Of a DNA stretch of 64,000 bases, positions 32,159 to 42,838 are shown piece by piece. The stretch is taken from contig JADWQD010000008.1 in NCBI GenBank assembly GCA_016110215.1, forward strand, positions 186,001-250,000, in the 5' to 3' direction. Positions within the stretch are counted from its first letter, which is position 1. The number at the start of each line of letters is the position of its first letter. Under the pieces are notes generated by a model. The model worked only from the letters and a program-made list of their open reading frames with translations, was not told where the DNA came from and did not search any database. The position numbers and the translations under genes are program-made. Source of the DNA: Capronia americana (lineage: Eukaryota; Ascomycota; Eurotiomycetes; Chaetothyriales; Herpotrichiellaceae).

Positions 32159-35100
32159 ATGCGCCTTTTGAAAATTGATGCTCAAGGCGAATTCAGCCTG
32201 ACCGGAGAACTTCAGGGTTCCGTACGAGTACCCCCCTACGCCATCCTCTCTCATACATGGGGAGACGATAAGGATGAGGTTGATTTCGATGACCTCAAAC
32301 GTGATGAGTCATGGAAGAGCAAGGCTGGGTATACTAAGATATGCTCAAAGCGAATTCAGCCTGACCGGAGAACTTCAGGGTTCCGTACGAGTACCCCCCT
32401 ACGCCATCCTCTCTCATACATGGGGAGACGATAAGGATGAGGTTGATTTCGATGACCTCAAACGTGACGAGTCATGGAAGAGCAAGGCTGGGTATACTAA
32501 GATCCGCTTCTGCGGCGAACAAGCGAAGAAGGATAACCTGGAATATTTCTGGGTGGACACATGCTGCATCAATAAAGCGAACAATACTGAATACTCTGAG
32601 GCCATCAACTCGATGTTCAGGTGGTACCGCGATGCAGTCAAGTGCTATGTTTATCTACCTGACGTCTCAGTCCTCCAGGCAGATAAGGACCAAACGAAAT
32701 CTACATGGGAGTTGGCCTTTCGAAACAGCAGATGGTTCACACGGGGCTGGACACTTCAAGAACTTCTAGCGCCGGCATCAGTCGAATTCTTTTCGCGGGA
32801 AGGGGAGCGTCTGGGTACCAGGGTGACACTTAAACAGCAAATCCACGAGATCACCGATATTCCGATTGCGGCCCTCGAGGGCGCGCCTTTACCTCAGTTT
32901 AGTGTGGACGAACGCCTGCGATGGGCCGCTAATCGGAAGACCAAAAAGAAGGAGGACGGAGCATACTGTCTACTTGGCATCTTCAATATTTTTATGCCTC
33001 TTATATATGGTGAAGGAGAACATGCACTTACTCGCCTCAAAGAAGAAATCGGTAAATCTCAAAGACGTAAGACCTTTGCTTGTTATCCTGTTTGTGGTGC
33101 GTGTATAGCTGACCTTACTAGGCATCACCTTAGATAGTGGCAATGTACACTGGAGGGTACCTCGCTCGTCCAGTACCTTGTTCACTGGGAGAAAGGACAT
33201 TCTTAATGATCTGGAAAGGAGTGTTCGCGCCGCCATACAGCAACGCCCCGGCGGTCGTGATCAACTTCGCGTGGTCATCTCGGGCCTGGGTGGCCAGGGC
33301 AAGAGCGAGATCAGCTTACAGCTTGCGCAGCGCGTTCGATCATTGTAGGTTATGTGCCTTTATATTGTTATGCTGACTGAGTTCATTGACTCCTCCTAGA
33401 CTCTGGGGTGTGTTCTGGGTCGACGTTAGCACGCCGTCTTTAGCGGAGAACGGATTTCTTGGCCTTGCTCACTCACTTCAGATCTCCGCATCCTCGTGGG
33501 AGGAGGGCCGACAGGCGCTCGCTAATATCCAACGACCATGGATGTTGATCCTAGACAATGCGGATGACCCCGACGTCAATTATCATGCCTACTTGCCACC
33601 CGGCTTATTCGGCGTGGTCGTGTTGACGTCGCGGAATGCGGAGTGCAAGCAGTACGCCACCACCGGTCACGTTGCTTTGGAAGGCCTCTCTACAGATGAG
33701 GCGACAGAACTTCTACTGAAAGCGGCCGACGTCGCGTCCGACCAGCGTCCTCAGCTAGAGGAAGACGCGCGAAAGGTAGCTGTCTTGCTCCATTCGCATC
33801 CTCTTGCCCTGATCCAGGCCGGAGCTTATATAGGGCGAGGTCACTGCGCTCTGGCGGAGTATCCTCGAGTATATGAGCATCACCGGAAGCGACTACTCGG
33901 ATTTCGGCCGTCACAGGCGCACTCGCGGTATCGGGATGTGTACGCGACGTTTGAAGCGTCGGTGCAGATCTTACAAGCGAGTCAAATACAGTCGTCGCAA
34001 GATGCGCTGGAACTGCTACCCCTCCTTGCCGTGTGCGGGCCGAGTCGACTACCGTTGCTCCTCTTCGAAGCGGCATGGAACGGAGCGCAAATAATACCAG
34101 TCGGCGAATCCAGCGACGAGAATAATCTTGAGCTGACAGAGTGGCACCTGTCTCGCCTACCCTCGCTTATGCAAGCGAGCGGAGATGTGTGGGATTCATT
34201 TCGGCTCGTCGAGGCTGTCAATGCACTGAAGGCTTTTACGCTGGTGTCGACCAACGTTAACAATGGGCATATAACCGTATCGATGCATCCCCTGGTGCAT
34301 GCGTGGGCGCGAGACCGTCAAGATGAGAGGCAACAGCACGAGTCTTGGATCGCCATGGGATGTGTGGTGGCGGTGTCGAGAGTTGAGGAAGAAATGTGGC
34401 GAGTGCACGCACGGCAACTGCAGCCTCACCTGCAAGCGACAACGTCGTGGGAGATGGGCTGTATGTTTCGCTCCGAGCCGCGGGTAATGGTGGCCTGCAT
34501 ATTGATGCAATGTGGGTGGTTGCTTCAGGAAATGAGGGATGATGATACTCTTTCCTTGCTGCTCGATCGGCTGTGTTCTCACCTAGGACTTGACAAGACT
34601 ACTACTATCGATCCACGGTGGGTCGACATCTATGAGCTTATTGGTGAGAACCTCTTGGACTGCGGCAAAGTTCGAGAAGCCGTCCAAATGCTGGAGGAGG
34701 TGGCGCGGATCCGTGAGCAGACACTAGCTGAGGATCACCCATCTCGACTGCGGTCGCAGCGTGGTTTGGCAGTAGCATATAATCAAAATGGACAGATTAA
34801 GGAAGCGGTGGAGCTGCTGGAGAAGGTGGTACGAAGTCAGCAGGCACTAGCGGAGGATCATCCAGATCGACTAGTGTCGCAGCATAACCTAGCACAAGCA
34901 TATCAGGCGAATGGACAGGTTAAGGAAGCGGTGGAACTACTGAAGGAGGTGGTGCGAATTCGGCAGGCACTAGCAGAGGATGATCTATCTCGACTGGCGT
35001 CGCAGCACGAGTTAGCAAGATTGTATAGGGTGAATGGACAGGCCAAGGAAGCGGTGAAGTTGCTGGAGGAGGTGGTACGGATTGAGCAGGCGCTGGCGGA

Positions 35101-35680
35101 GGATCATCCAGCTCGACTAGCGTCGCAGCACGAGTTAGCACAAGCATATAGAGCGAATGGACAGGTCAAGGAAGCGGTGGAGCTGATGGAGGAGGTGGTG
35201 CGGATTGATAAACAGGCACTGGCGGAGGATCATCCAGATCGACTGGCGTCGCAGCACACCTTAGGATCAGCATATCAGGCGAATGGACAGGTCAGGGAAG
35301 CGGTGAAGTTGCTGGAGGAGGTGGTACGGATTAAGCAGGCACTGGTGGAGGATCATCCATCTCGACTGACGTCGCAGCACAACCTAGCAGGAGCATATCA
35401 GGCGAATGGACAGGTCAAGGAAGCGGTGGAACTGCTGGAGGACGTGGTGCGAATTCGGCAAACACTAGCGGAGGATCATCCAGATCGACTGATGTCGCAG
35501 TACAATCTGGCTATTCTCTGGTGGGAACTGGGCCAGCACTCTGCGGCTCTGAAGATGATGGGACATGTTGTGGTCATCCGCAGACAGGTGCTTGACCATG
35601 ATCATCCTGATCGCGTGAGCTCCGAGGAATGGTTGGAATATTTCGAGGACGAACTCTCTGAATGTGAGTGGGTTGCTTGA
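32159..35680 (+). CDS. NLR-type receptor: HET, NB-ARC and TPR domains
   Basis: Proposed exons are 32159-32278, 32442-33066, 33122-33344 and 33400-35680, encoding 1082 aa. Residues 1-~240 form a HET domain (PPYAILSHTWGDD, FWVDTCCINK, SRWFTRGWTLQELLAP). Residues ~290-600 form an NB-ARC nucleotide-binding domain with the P-loop GLGGQGKSE (~303-311), Walker B PWMLILDNADDPD and a PLALIQAGAY motif. Residues ~740-1036 are about seven TPR units of 42-43 aa. HET domains drive programmed cell death in heterokaryon incompatibility; NB-ARC and TPR parts act as switch and sensor in fungal NLRs. The 5' end is disturbed by a 163-bp tandem duplication (32178-32503). The first junction given here assumes splicing across one copy. 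Alternatives are translation from the ATG at 32274 or a frameshifted pseudogene. The two later 55-nt introns are well supported. Confidence 0.8.
32178..32503 (+). repeat. 163-bp exonic tandem duplication in the HET coding region
   Basis: Copy 1 is 32178-32340 and copy 2 is 32341-32503. By eye they differ at two positions (G/A near 32186/32349 and T/C near 32312/32475), so the event is recent. The unit encodes most of the first HET motif. Since 163 is not a multiple of three, the two copies are read in different frames. Each copy contains GATGAG|GTTGAT; GT starts at 32279 and at 32442. Confidence 0.95.
34656..35540 (+). repeat. Tandem 126-129 bp repeats encoding TPR units
   Basis: About seven units of 42-43 codons repeat the pattern NGQVKEAVELLEEVVR, QALAEDHPxRLxSQH and NLAxAY. 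Units are very similar in DNA as well as protein, which suggests recent expansion or gene conversion. The outermost units (LLDCGKVREAV at the start, WWELGQHSAAL at the end) are the most diverged. Confidence 0.9.
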
Positions 35681-37263
35681 CTTACTCTAGGTAAAGATAT
35701 TTGGATGTCGTACACGGTAATACCATGCGGATAGCGTTCCCGGTTTCATCTTGCTGCTTCGTCTCAGTTGGCATCCTTAAGATAATGTCGATGGTGCAGT
35801 CTACAGCTCTTGCCGCTGCGACTAGACAAGTGCTCGCTGATGTCTTGCCTGACTCACGCCATTTTGATAACGGAGTAGGGAAGATCCTGTCGTCTTCTTC
35901 TAGAGATCAGTGCTTCTTCGCACGCTCTGGGGCGTGTAACCTTGCTGGCGATCCAGTCTTGACTTGATGTCCATCTCCGTAGAAAGGGAAACGACGAGAG
36001 GAGAGCGAAAAGGCATTGAAAGGGCTTGATTATATCCTACCTCGATTGCTCCTCCGACCTGTTTGATTGGTAGCACGGTCAAGTGAGCCGGACTTTCCTC
36101 ATCTCCGGCCTTGTGTTCTGAAATCGATTAGTCGCAGGTTAGGACCAGGCAGGATGAAAAAAAGCAGCGGTAGGCAGGGGAACATGAGGTAGGCTATCTG
36201 GAAGGACAGATTCCAACCGAAATGCGGAGTAGGCCATCTGAAAGGTCGAGGCGTTGACCTCAAATGGAGGTCCGGCTTGATGCATGTAGACGCCGAAGCG
36301 CAGAAGAAGAGCGCGTATGCGGCCAGAGTCGGTGGATGTGCAGTATTGGTTGCCACGAGAGCGTCATCGATCAAGGCGCATGTAGGTCCCCAGTTTGTGT
36401 CTACCAAAAGGAATAAGGGCTTGATTATAAAGCAAGCAAAACAAGACTGGTTTCCTCATGGTGGATTGTCTGTCTGCTTTCGTTCGAAGAATCGGTATCT
36501 ATTCTTGGCCATTGATGGCGACTCGGCCGGCAGTCCATCCTCCTGTAAAAAGGTAGTTAGCGCCGCCTTACAACTTTGTCTTAATTCTGCCTCGATTCCA
36601 GCGCCCCAGGCTTCTCTCTCCTTTGTCCGAAAGTACATTTAAGCACCTCGCTCTTCGTGGACTCACTATCCTGTTCAATTACTGATCACGTGGGTGCCGA
36701 TGTAGCCGGTCCGTCACACGTGACGCTTACGTATAACAACTCATCTCGCTCTCACTTCGCTCACCTTTACCTGCCAATGCAATCTCGCATCGTTTAGAAT
36801 TCGGCATAAGCATCCCAAGCATTATCGTCCCGTGGCGCGCCGTCGCAGTTAGTATCCGATGTCAGCTCCACCACTAACGACTTTTCGATGTGATCCAGAA
36901 ATATTTGGTCGAAACTCAGCCCCGTGAACGCGCTCAATCAACTACCAAGTAGGGGTAGGATGGCTGCCACGATGCCAGGTCGGAGACGCCGGTCCACAAT
37001 CCGAAGGAAAGCCCTGTGGGAGAGGACGGAGGCCGTTGTCTTCCCCCTTATTGTGATGAACTCAAGCAGCTGATCTCGTATCAATTCTGATCAACCCTAT
37101 TCAGGCATACAGTCACGGCCAGGGGTGGTTTCCAATGTATCAAGATAAGTCGACCTGTTCTGCAAGTATACTATCTCATTGTTCCTCTGTTCTTCGGAGG
37201 ATAATACTTGACCGACCCATCTGCCACTCGTTCTGTCTGCTCGCCGTGTTGCTCATTTACAAC
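35681..37263. other. Gene-free stretch with a CACGTG pair
   Basis: This 1.6-kb stretch follows the NLR gene. Short frames have no domains. CACGTG occurs at 36687-36692 and 36717-36722, ~550 bp upstream of the Thr-rich protein. An in-frame upstream ATG for that gene occurs at 37135. Confidence 0.4.
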
Positions 37264-38193
37264 ATGCATTCGTTTCCTCGTTCCTTCCTGCCCTTAATCT
37301 TGGTCGCCTTTTCTCTCGCTCAGACCAGTGTTGGTACTTGGATCGTTTCCCCTTGGACTAACGTCGATATTCACGGCTCTACCGACACCGGTCCAGTTTC
37401 ATGGCCTCCTGGTCTAGAACCTGGTGCGCCCAAGCCTGGTGGCCCTGCGCACAACGCTCCTTTCCCAAGTCCACCGGCTTGGGTTCCGTGGCCAGAACCA
37501 GAGAGCTCTTCAACAACGACTCGCAAGACCATTGAGCCGACTACGACCGGTTGCAAAACCACCTCGGCTTCCCCTACAACTACGTCCACGACTTTGTCGC
37601 CGGACACGACTACTAGCACAGCTACCACCCTAATACCTGCGACAACAACAACCACTCCGACCACAACTACGACCACCACCACCACCACAACAACAACAAC
37701 GACGACGACGACGACGACGACAACTACGACTACTACCACCACCACCTCCCCCACCGTCGTACCGACTGACTGTAATCCAGGCGGAGCTCAACCGACCTTC
37801 CTCCTCGTTGCCAGCGATAGCGGCACGGTCTACGACGGTCAGTACGTCTCAAACGTCGACATCAACAATGTCGAAAGGCTAGACTTTGTCCCGTCCGAGG
37901 CCGACGCCATCGACTTCACCTTCAACGACAGTTGCAACCTGGTGGCGACGTTCGACGGCAGCATCGGCTACGTCACCACCACGACCGAGTTGACCGAAAT
38001 CTTTCTCTTCCCACCGGGCACTGCCAACTACGCGGCCTTGGTCTGCAGTGTCACCGCCGCCAACTCGCTCGAATGTACGATCGGTGTGCGCGACTTTGCC
38101 ACCTGCCCGGCTGACGGGAATCCTGTCTTCTTCGCAAACGGCCCGACCGCGGGATGCTCGCCCATCACGTTCAGCCTGGTGTATGTGTCATGA
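37264..38193 (+). CDS. Secreted Thr-rich mucin-like protein
   Basis: A single exon encodes 309 aa. The ATG at 37264 is preferred over the in-frame ATG at 37135 because it starts a classical signal peptide (MHSFPRSFLPLILVAFSLAQ), cut near SVG-TW. A Pro-rich segment follows (~30-80), then a Ser/Thr-rich linker with 29 consecutive Thr codons at 37660-37746. The C-terminal ~130 residues form a separate cysteine-containing domain (VPTDCNPGG, NDSCNLVATFDG, CSVTAANSLECTIGV, ATCPADG) that I do not recognise. The Thr tract is a likely O-mannosylated stalk, so the protein may be cell-wall associated or secreted. No GPI signal is visible: the protein ends FSLVYVS without a hydrophobic tail of sufficient length. 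Confidence 0.78.
   Translation: MHSFPRSFLPLILVAFSLAQTSVGTWIVSPWTNVDIHGSTDTGPVSWPPGLEPGAPKPGGPAHNAPFPSPPAWVPWPEPESSSTTTRKTIEPTTTGCKTTSASPTTTSTTLSPDTTTSTATTLIPATTTTTPTTTTTTTTTTTTTTTTTTTTTTTTTTTTTSPTVVPTDCNPGGAQPTFLLVASDSGTVYDGQYVSNVDINNVERLDFVPSEADAIDFTFNDSCNLVATFDGSIGYVTTTTELTEIFLFPPGTANYAALVCSVTAANSLECTIGVRDFATCPADGNPVFFANGPTAGCSPITFSLVYVS
37660..37746 (+). repeat. ACN trinucleotide tract encoding 29 Thr
   Basis: All 29 codons are ACN, but the third base comes in runs (several ACC, then ACA, then ACG, then ACT/ACC). That pattern fits repeated local slippage of different ACN triplets more than a single microsatellite. The complement gives a spurious poly-Val frame on the other strand. Confidence 0.9.
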
Positions 38194-38833
38194 TTGAAAG
38201 AGTGAGGCCTTTGGTGTTGAAGCGAAATAGTTATCAGGCAAAAGAAAGATGAGAACATTCAAGTATACTATTCCATGTTGGTGAAATGAATTCTATCACA
38301 TCACTTCACGATCGAGGGGAGTTGAACCGCGAGAAGACGAAAGAGGAGGTGGGATTGTGTTTGTGTAAGAGACATCATTTTCGGAAGATAGTTCTAATTA
38401 CAGTAATTCATCTTCTTCTTCTCTTTTCCATCTGTTGCTGCTACTCTGCTACACCGCTACGCGACACCCTCGCCCACCCTACATACTGTACATGGCATAT
38501 GATCACCTAGACCGCGGGGCGCGCCCTTCGTAGAAATTGTGTGGATTGGATTGAATTGCATTGAATTGGATGCGGGAGTCAACTTTGCGTCTTTTAAAGT
38601 CGCTTCATTTAGGACAGCGAGCATCGCGGGAGCGACGTTTCGTGTTTCTCAGAACGCATAGACGTGGCGAATGGAGGTGTCACAGCGGTCATGCGGATTA
38701 GACTGAATAGATCCACGGATATATTCTCACTTGCGGGCCTGTTTGCATAGTAATCTTGAAGCTAGCATGGTTTGATTATGTCTGGGGCCGATATATACGG
38801 AGTATCAGAAGCGTGAGATCCGAGTGAAAGGCA
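38194..38833. other. Convergent intergenic region
   Basis: About 640 bp lie between the 3' ends of the Thr-rich protein and the DUF3433-like gene. Nothing beyond probable 3' UTRs is seen. Confidence 0.4.
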
Positions 38834-41800
38834 CTACTGCTCCCTCTCGGATCCTTGCCGTCCATGTTCATGATCCGGTACAAGCAGCCTTGTACTCGCA
38901 CTCACTTCTGCTTTGGCCCTTCTTTCCTTTTCTGCCACGTCTGCTTCTCGATCGCCATGCGAGGTAATGTTGGCGAAATCAATCCCAAAATAGGTCCCAG
39001 CAGCAAGAGTCTCGTCTTCTGCATCGGTGGGCGCTTTACTTCTCTCCGCCTTGCTCCATCTTCTCATCTTTTTCTTCCTAGCTGGCCTTTCGATTGGAGT
39101 GCCGTCACTTCTCCACCACCCGATTCTCAGACTTGTAGGTCCACGGGCCTCAAGCATCACACGCAATTGTGACATCGTCAAGGACTCTGCACCGTCAGGC
39201 ATGAAGCCTCCTTGGGCACGTTTCTTGGCTAGGGAGCCGCCTGCTAACAAGCTCATGGTGCCGGCGATCGTAAGCGGGCTGTGCGGGAGGACATTGCGCA
39301 TGGGGGTGAGCAGGTATGCCACGAGCGCACATAGCATCATGGTCGCGAGGATGGCCTCCAGTGCGATCCTGGGTGCGGTGTTTTGTACCAGACACAATCC
39401 ATTCGGGTTCAGAAAGCTTGCTGGATATGTCCTTGATGAGGATCCTGTGTCTCTCATATGCAGCATGGCTCTGGATGTACTGACGGGACGCCGCATATTC
39501 ATGTTGATTGCTTGCGCCATGTACCTGCGGTAAACATGTTGAACAGCTGCGAAAAGCCGGTCTTGATTTTCAGGCCCAAGTAACTCCGCGGATAAGATAC
39601 CTTCGCCTCCGTTCTGATCATCGTTGAAGAACGAGACGGAGTCGCTACCGTTTAGGAGATGTCGGAAGAATGGCTCGATCGGAGCATATACAAGACTTCC
39701 AAACTCATTTTCTATGAATGAGCTGAGGTCGTAGTTGGCATGAGGTTCAACAATTCTGACCGAATTCTCGTCAACCACGGGTGGTGCCTTGGGATCGACC
39801 ACAAGAGATGGCCATAAGAATGTGGTGACTGTGTCGACCTCTTCTATCATTTGATAGCAAGTCAGACTAGATATGTTATGGCTGCTGTTGCTATGACGTC
39901 CCGTGAAACCGAATGTAAACCCAAAGTCAGGACACACACCATAACCGGACTTGTTGTGTGACCAGGGGTACTCATTTTCCACACTGAAGTATTCCCCGTG
40001 GATGTCGAAGATTTCGGCCGGGACCCTTGTAGTAGTGTTCACAATCTGTGGTGTCGAAGTCAGCGTGCAGGCTCCCGACACCTCGATTTGGTTTCCTTGA
40101 ACCATGACGTCGTAACCTCCGGGTCCAGGAGCGTCAGGAGCATAGACTGAAGTTGCTTGACCAGGAATTGCAAAAGAGCAATTGAGAGCCGCTCTCGTTG
40201 CAGGTATGGCTACCTGTATGCTGGTGGCATTGGAATTCTGCGTCGGAGCCACGCCGAGGAGCCTCACGTTCGGGAACACCAACTCGTCGTAAGTAAGAGG
40301 AGGATAGGAGAGCTTGTTCCAGTCGATCAGGGTGTAGACATTCCCTGCTTGATTGTCATCCGCCTCTCCGTTTGGTCCGGTCGTATTCCAGTTGGTATCG
40401 AATACGTCAAATGTCTCGACTACCACTGAGGTAGATAAGCCAAAAGCTTCCACCGAATATAGACCGGACACAACGATGGTGAGGAAGCTCCCGACCATCA
40501 TCATGAACGATACCAAAAGAACGGCTGGCTGACGGGCTCTGATCGACAGCCAGAAGCTCACAAGCGAAACTTGACCAACAAGGCTCTCTGTGGTGATGGC
40601 GTGCATTGATCCTTTCTTTCTTGCGAGTGCCGCGAACGGTGCGAAGACCATGATGCTGAATGCAAGAGACTGGAAAAGTAACCTTGTGAGAATCATGACT
40701 GCTGCAGGCACTGTGGTTGACCAAGTAGCCGCAGCTCTCTGCGAAATATGTAGTTGAACGAAGCCTGACCCTGATGCTGAAAAATGTCGTATGATTTCAA
40801 GACCGGCGATGATGCCCAGGCCAAGTATCACAGCCAGGGCGAGAAACCATGTCTTTGCAGAGAATGGATACCACCCCTTTTTGGCTTTTCGGGAGACACG
40901 GAATGGTACCTGCTCATCATCTGGCTGGATATGGAAGCCATACGTTGTTGCCCCCTGCTTTGTAACAGATCCAAAATTCCTGCCGTACAGAAAATGACCA
41001 AGATCCTTGTCCGAGAGACGACCGGCATCCTTCAGCTGAGATTGAAGCTTCTCACTTGCTGACAGTATGGCGGCTTGGGTGATCATAGAGTTCGGAGGCT
41101 GAAGCACTACATCTCGGGCACGAACTATGAGAATGATAATTGACAATATGGCGAGCAGGCCGAAGACGGAACACAAAATGATGGTCGGGAGCCGTTCTGC
41201 AAAGACTCTTTGTTCGATGTACTGCTTCGTGCCTGAAGCTTTCGATTTCGAGGCTTCTGTAAGCTTGTAATGAGCCATTTGAGCAGCCACGCGATTGAAG
41301 ATGGTCGATGCGGCCGCACTCATGATCGTGGGATCAAGAAATGTTTCCAGGGTGTATGAGTCGTTCAACATAGACATTAACGTGAACATGGCGTAGTCAT
41401 TGACTTGTTCCGTAAGATCGAGAGCCGACCAGGTGGGTCGTAAGACCTGGAAAAGGGGTTCAAGCACATTTGATACTCCGTTGGAGAGATGAGTATCGTT
41501 GAAGCCGTCAATTTGAACGCGAGTCTGCCGAGCATCCTGGTCCGAGATCTGGACACCCAAAACCTCCCGGCTGGAGACATCAATGCTGACTGAAGCGTTC
41601 CGCAAAGCATACCTCGGCTGGCAGACAATCGCCGTGGCATTGGCAAGCTGCGCGTACCATGTCGTGACGTTGAGCGTTCCATCCTGACTCGGCCCGAAGG
41701 TCTGCCAATATCGTACGTCCGTAATGACGAAGGGCCAAGGAATGAAGTTTGGGTCAGTCTGCTGATTATCACCGCAGAGAGATACATCGCCGCCACTCGC

Positions 41801-42838
41801 TGTAAGGATCCGTGGCGGCATGGCTTCGTACAGGACATCACCACCGTTGATGTAATTTGTGAACAAGTCGCAAGTCGGCGTTGAGACTGTCGCCTCGAGG
41901 GAAAGACCAGCACCCCCAAGAGACATATTCACGGACACCGGTGCTGCTTCGCATTCGAACTGAGGTACGAATGCTGGAACGTCAACATTCAGGATTTCTG
42001 AATCTCGAACACCGCTATCAAGCGCGGGCGTGACGAAGGCCAATGCTTCTGTCGTCCCAAACGGGAGACTGAGCCCATGTCCGAAATTGCCCCAAACTAT
42101 CATGGCCGGGGCGGATTCGTCTTTCAGGACGGTCGCGTTCGCAAATTTGCTGCTGATGTCGATATTATTGTCAAACTCGATGTGTGTCACTGGCAAAAGA
42201 ACCAGAAACGCCGTGGAGAACACCAGGGCAAGGTCCAGAAGCAGAACTCCGGCAGTGCCCGCAGCAACTGCCCAGTGGCGATTGCGCATTGCTTTGAAGC
42301 ATGCGACGGGGGCAAGAGGAGAGATGTAATCCAACAACATCGTCCGATCGACCGACTTCGGGCCTTGGAGAAGTGATTGCCAGGGTGCAAGGACTTTGCA
42401 GTAATGGTCGACCTGGTGCCAGGTTCCGGCGACCACGACAACAACGGCCATGGGCCCGTATTTCCAACTGTAGTGGTTCGAGGGTACCTGATTCGAAATG
42501 CCATGCTTTGCTTGGGAATAAATGTAGAGTATAAGTACAGCGGCGAAAAGAGCGAGGAACACGCCCGCCATGCCGATCAGGGACAATGGGTGCAGAATCA
42601 GCGGGTTCCACATGGTGAACTGATGTTCATCTTCAGATTCTGGTGACGGCTGAGTCTCTGCCTGACGTGTAACTGGATTGTCGTCCTCAGGGTTAGTGTG
42701 TCTATCGACAGTCGCAACAAGTTTCGTTGTTTCGGTCGCTGCATGAGGAGTGATGTTGGCATGCTGAAATGATGAATCTGAGGGGACAGCGTTGGGTCCT
42801 ACCGGCTGAGTAGGCTTGTTGGTTTGAGGCGACGCCAT
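38834..42838 (-). CDS. Large DUF3433-like membrane protein
   Basis: A single exon encodes 1334 aa from the ATG at 42838. The frame extends three codons further up but without an ATG. The architecture is two halves. Each starts with a hydrophobic block of several membrane segments: residues ~85-215 with YIYSQAKHGISNQVPSNHYSWKYGP and LLDYISPLAPVACFKAMRN, and residues ~660-800. Each block is followed by a long, probably extracytosolic region with Asn-glycosylation sites and paired cysteines. A last membrane segment lies near residue 1180, followed by a cytosolic Arg/Lys-rich tail (RKKKMRRWSKAERSK). This matches the DUF3433 family of Pezizomycotina. The function is unknown; a plasma-membrane or vacuolar location is inferred. 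Confidence 0.85.
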   Translation of the reverse strand: MASPQTNKPTQPVGPNAVPSDSSFQHANITPHAATETTKLVATVDRHTNPEDDNPVTRQAETQPSPESEDEHQFTMWNPLILHPLSLIGMAGVFLALFAAVLILYIYSQAKHGISNQVPSNHYSWKYGPMAVVVVVAGTWHQVDHYCKVLAPWQSLLQGPKSVDRTMLLDYISPLAPVACFKAMRNRHWAVAAGTAGVLLLDLALVFSTAFLVLLPVTHIEFDNNIDISSKFANATVLKDESAPAMIVWGNFGHGLSLPFGTTEALAFVTPALDSGVRDSEILNVDVPAFVPQFECEAAPVSVNMSLGGAGLSLEATVSTPTCDLFTNYINGGDVLYEAMPPRILTASGGDVSLCGDNQQTDPNFIPWPFVITDVRYWQTFGPSQDGTLNVTTWYAQLANATAIVCQPRYALRNASVSIDVSSREVLGVQISDQDARQTRVQIDGFNDTHLSNGVSNVLEPLFQVLRPTWSALDLTEQVNDYAMFTLMSMLNDSYTLETFLDPTIMSAAASTIFNRVAAQMAHYKLTEASKSKASGTKQYIEQRVFAERLPTIILCSVFGLLAILSIIILIVRARDVVLQPPNSMITQAAILSASEKLQSQLKDAGRLSDKDLGHFLYGRNFGSVTKQGATTYGFHIQPDDEQVPFRVSRKAKKGWYPFSAKTWFLALAVILGLGIIAGLEIIRHFSASGSGFVQLHISQRAAATWSTTVPAAVMILTRLLFQSLAFSIMVFAPFAALARKKGSMHAITTESLVGQVSLVSFWLSIRARQPAVLLVSFMMMVGSFLTIVVSGLYSVEAFGLSTSVVVETFDVFDTNWNTTGPNGEADDNQAGNVYTLIDWNKLSYPPLTYDELVFPNVRLLGVAPTQNSNATSIQVAIPATRAALNCSFAIPGQATSVYAPDAPGPGGYDVMVQGNQIEVSGACTLTSTPQIVNTTTRVPAEIFDIHGEYFSVENEYPWSHNKSGYGVCPDFGFTFGFTGRHSNSSHNISSLTCYQMIEEVDTVTTFLWPSLVVDPKAPPVVDENSVRIVEPHANYDLSSFIENEFGSLVYAPIEPFFRHLLNGSDSVSFFNDDQNGGEGILSAELLGPENQDRLFAAVQHVYRRYMAQAINMNMRRPVSTSRAMLHMRDTGSSSRTYPASFLNPNGLCLVQNTAPRIALEAILATMMLCALVAYLLTPMRNVLPHSPLTIAGTMSLLAGGSLAKKRAQGGFMPDGAESLTMSQLRVMLEARGPTSLRIGWWRSDGTPIERPARKKKMRRWSKAERSKAPTDAEDETLAAGTYFGIDFANITSHGDREADVAEKERRAKAEVSASTRLLVPDHEHGRQGSEREQ

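Noticed and set aside
37371..37754. Poly-Val open frame on the minus strand
   Set aside because: It is the complement of the Thr codon tract of the secreted protein.
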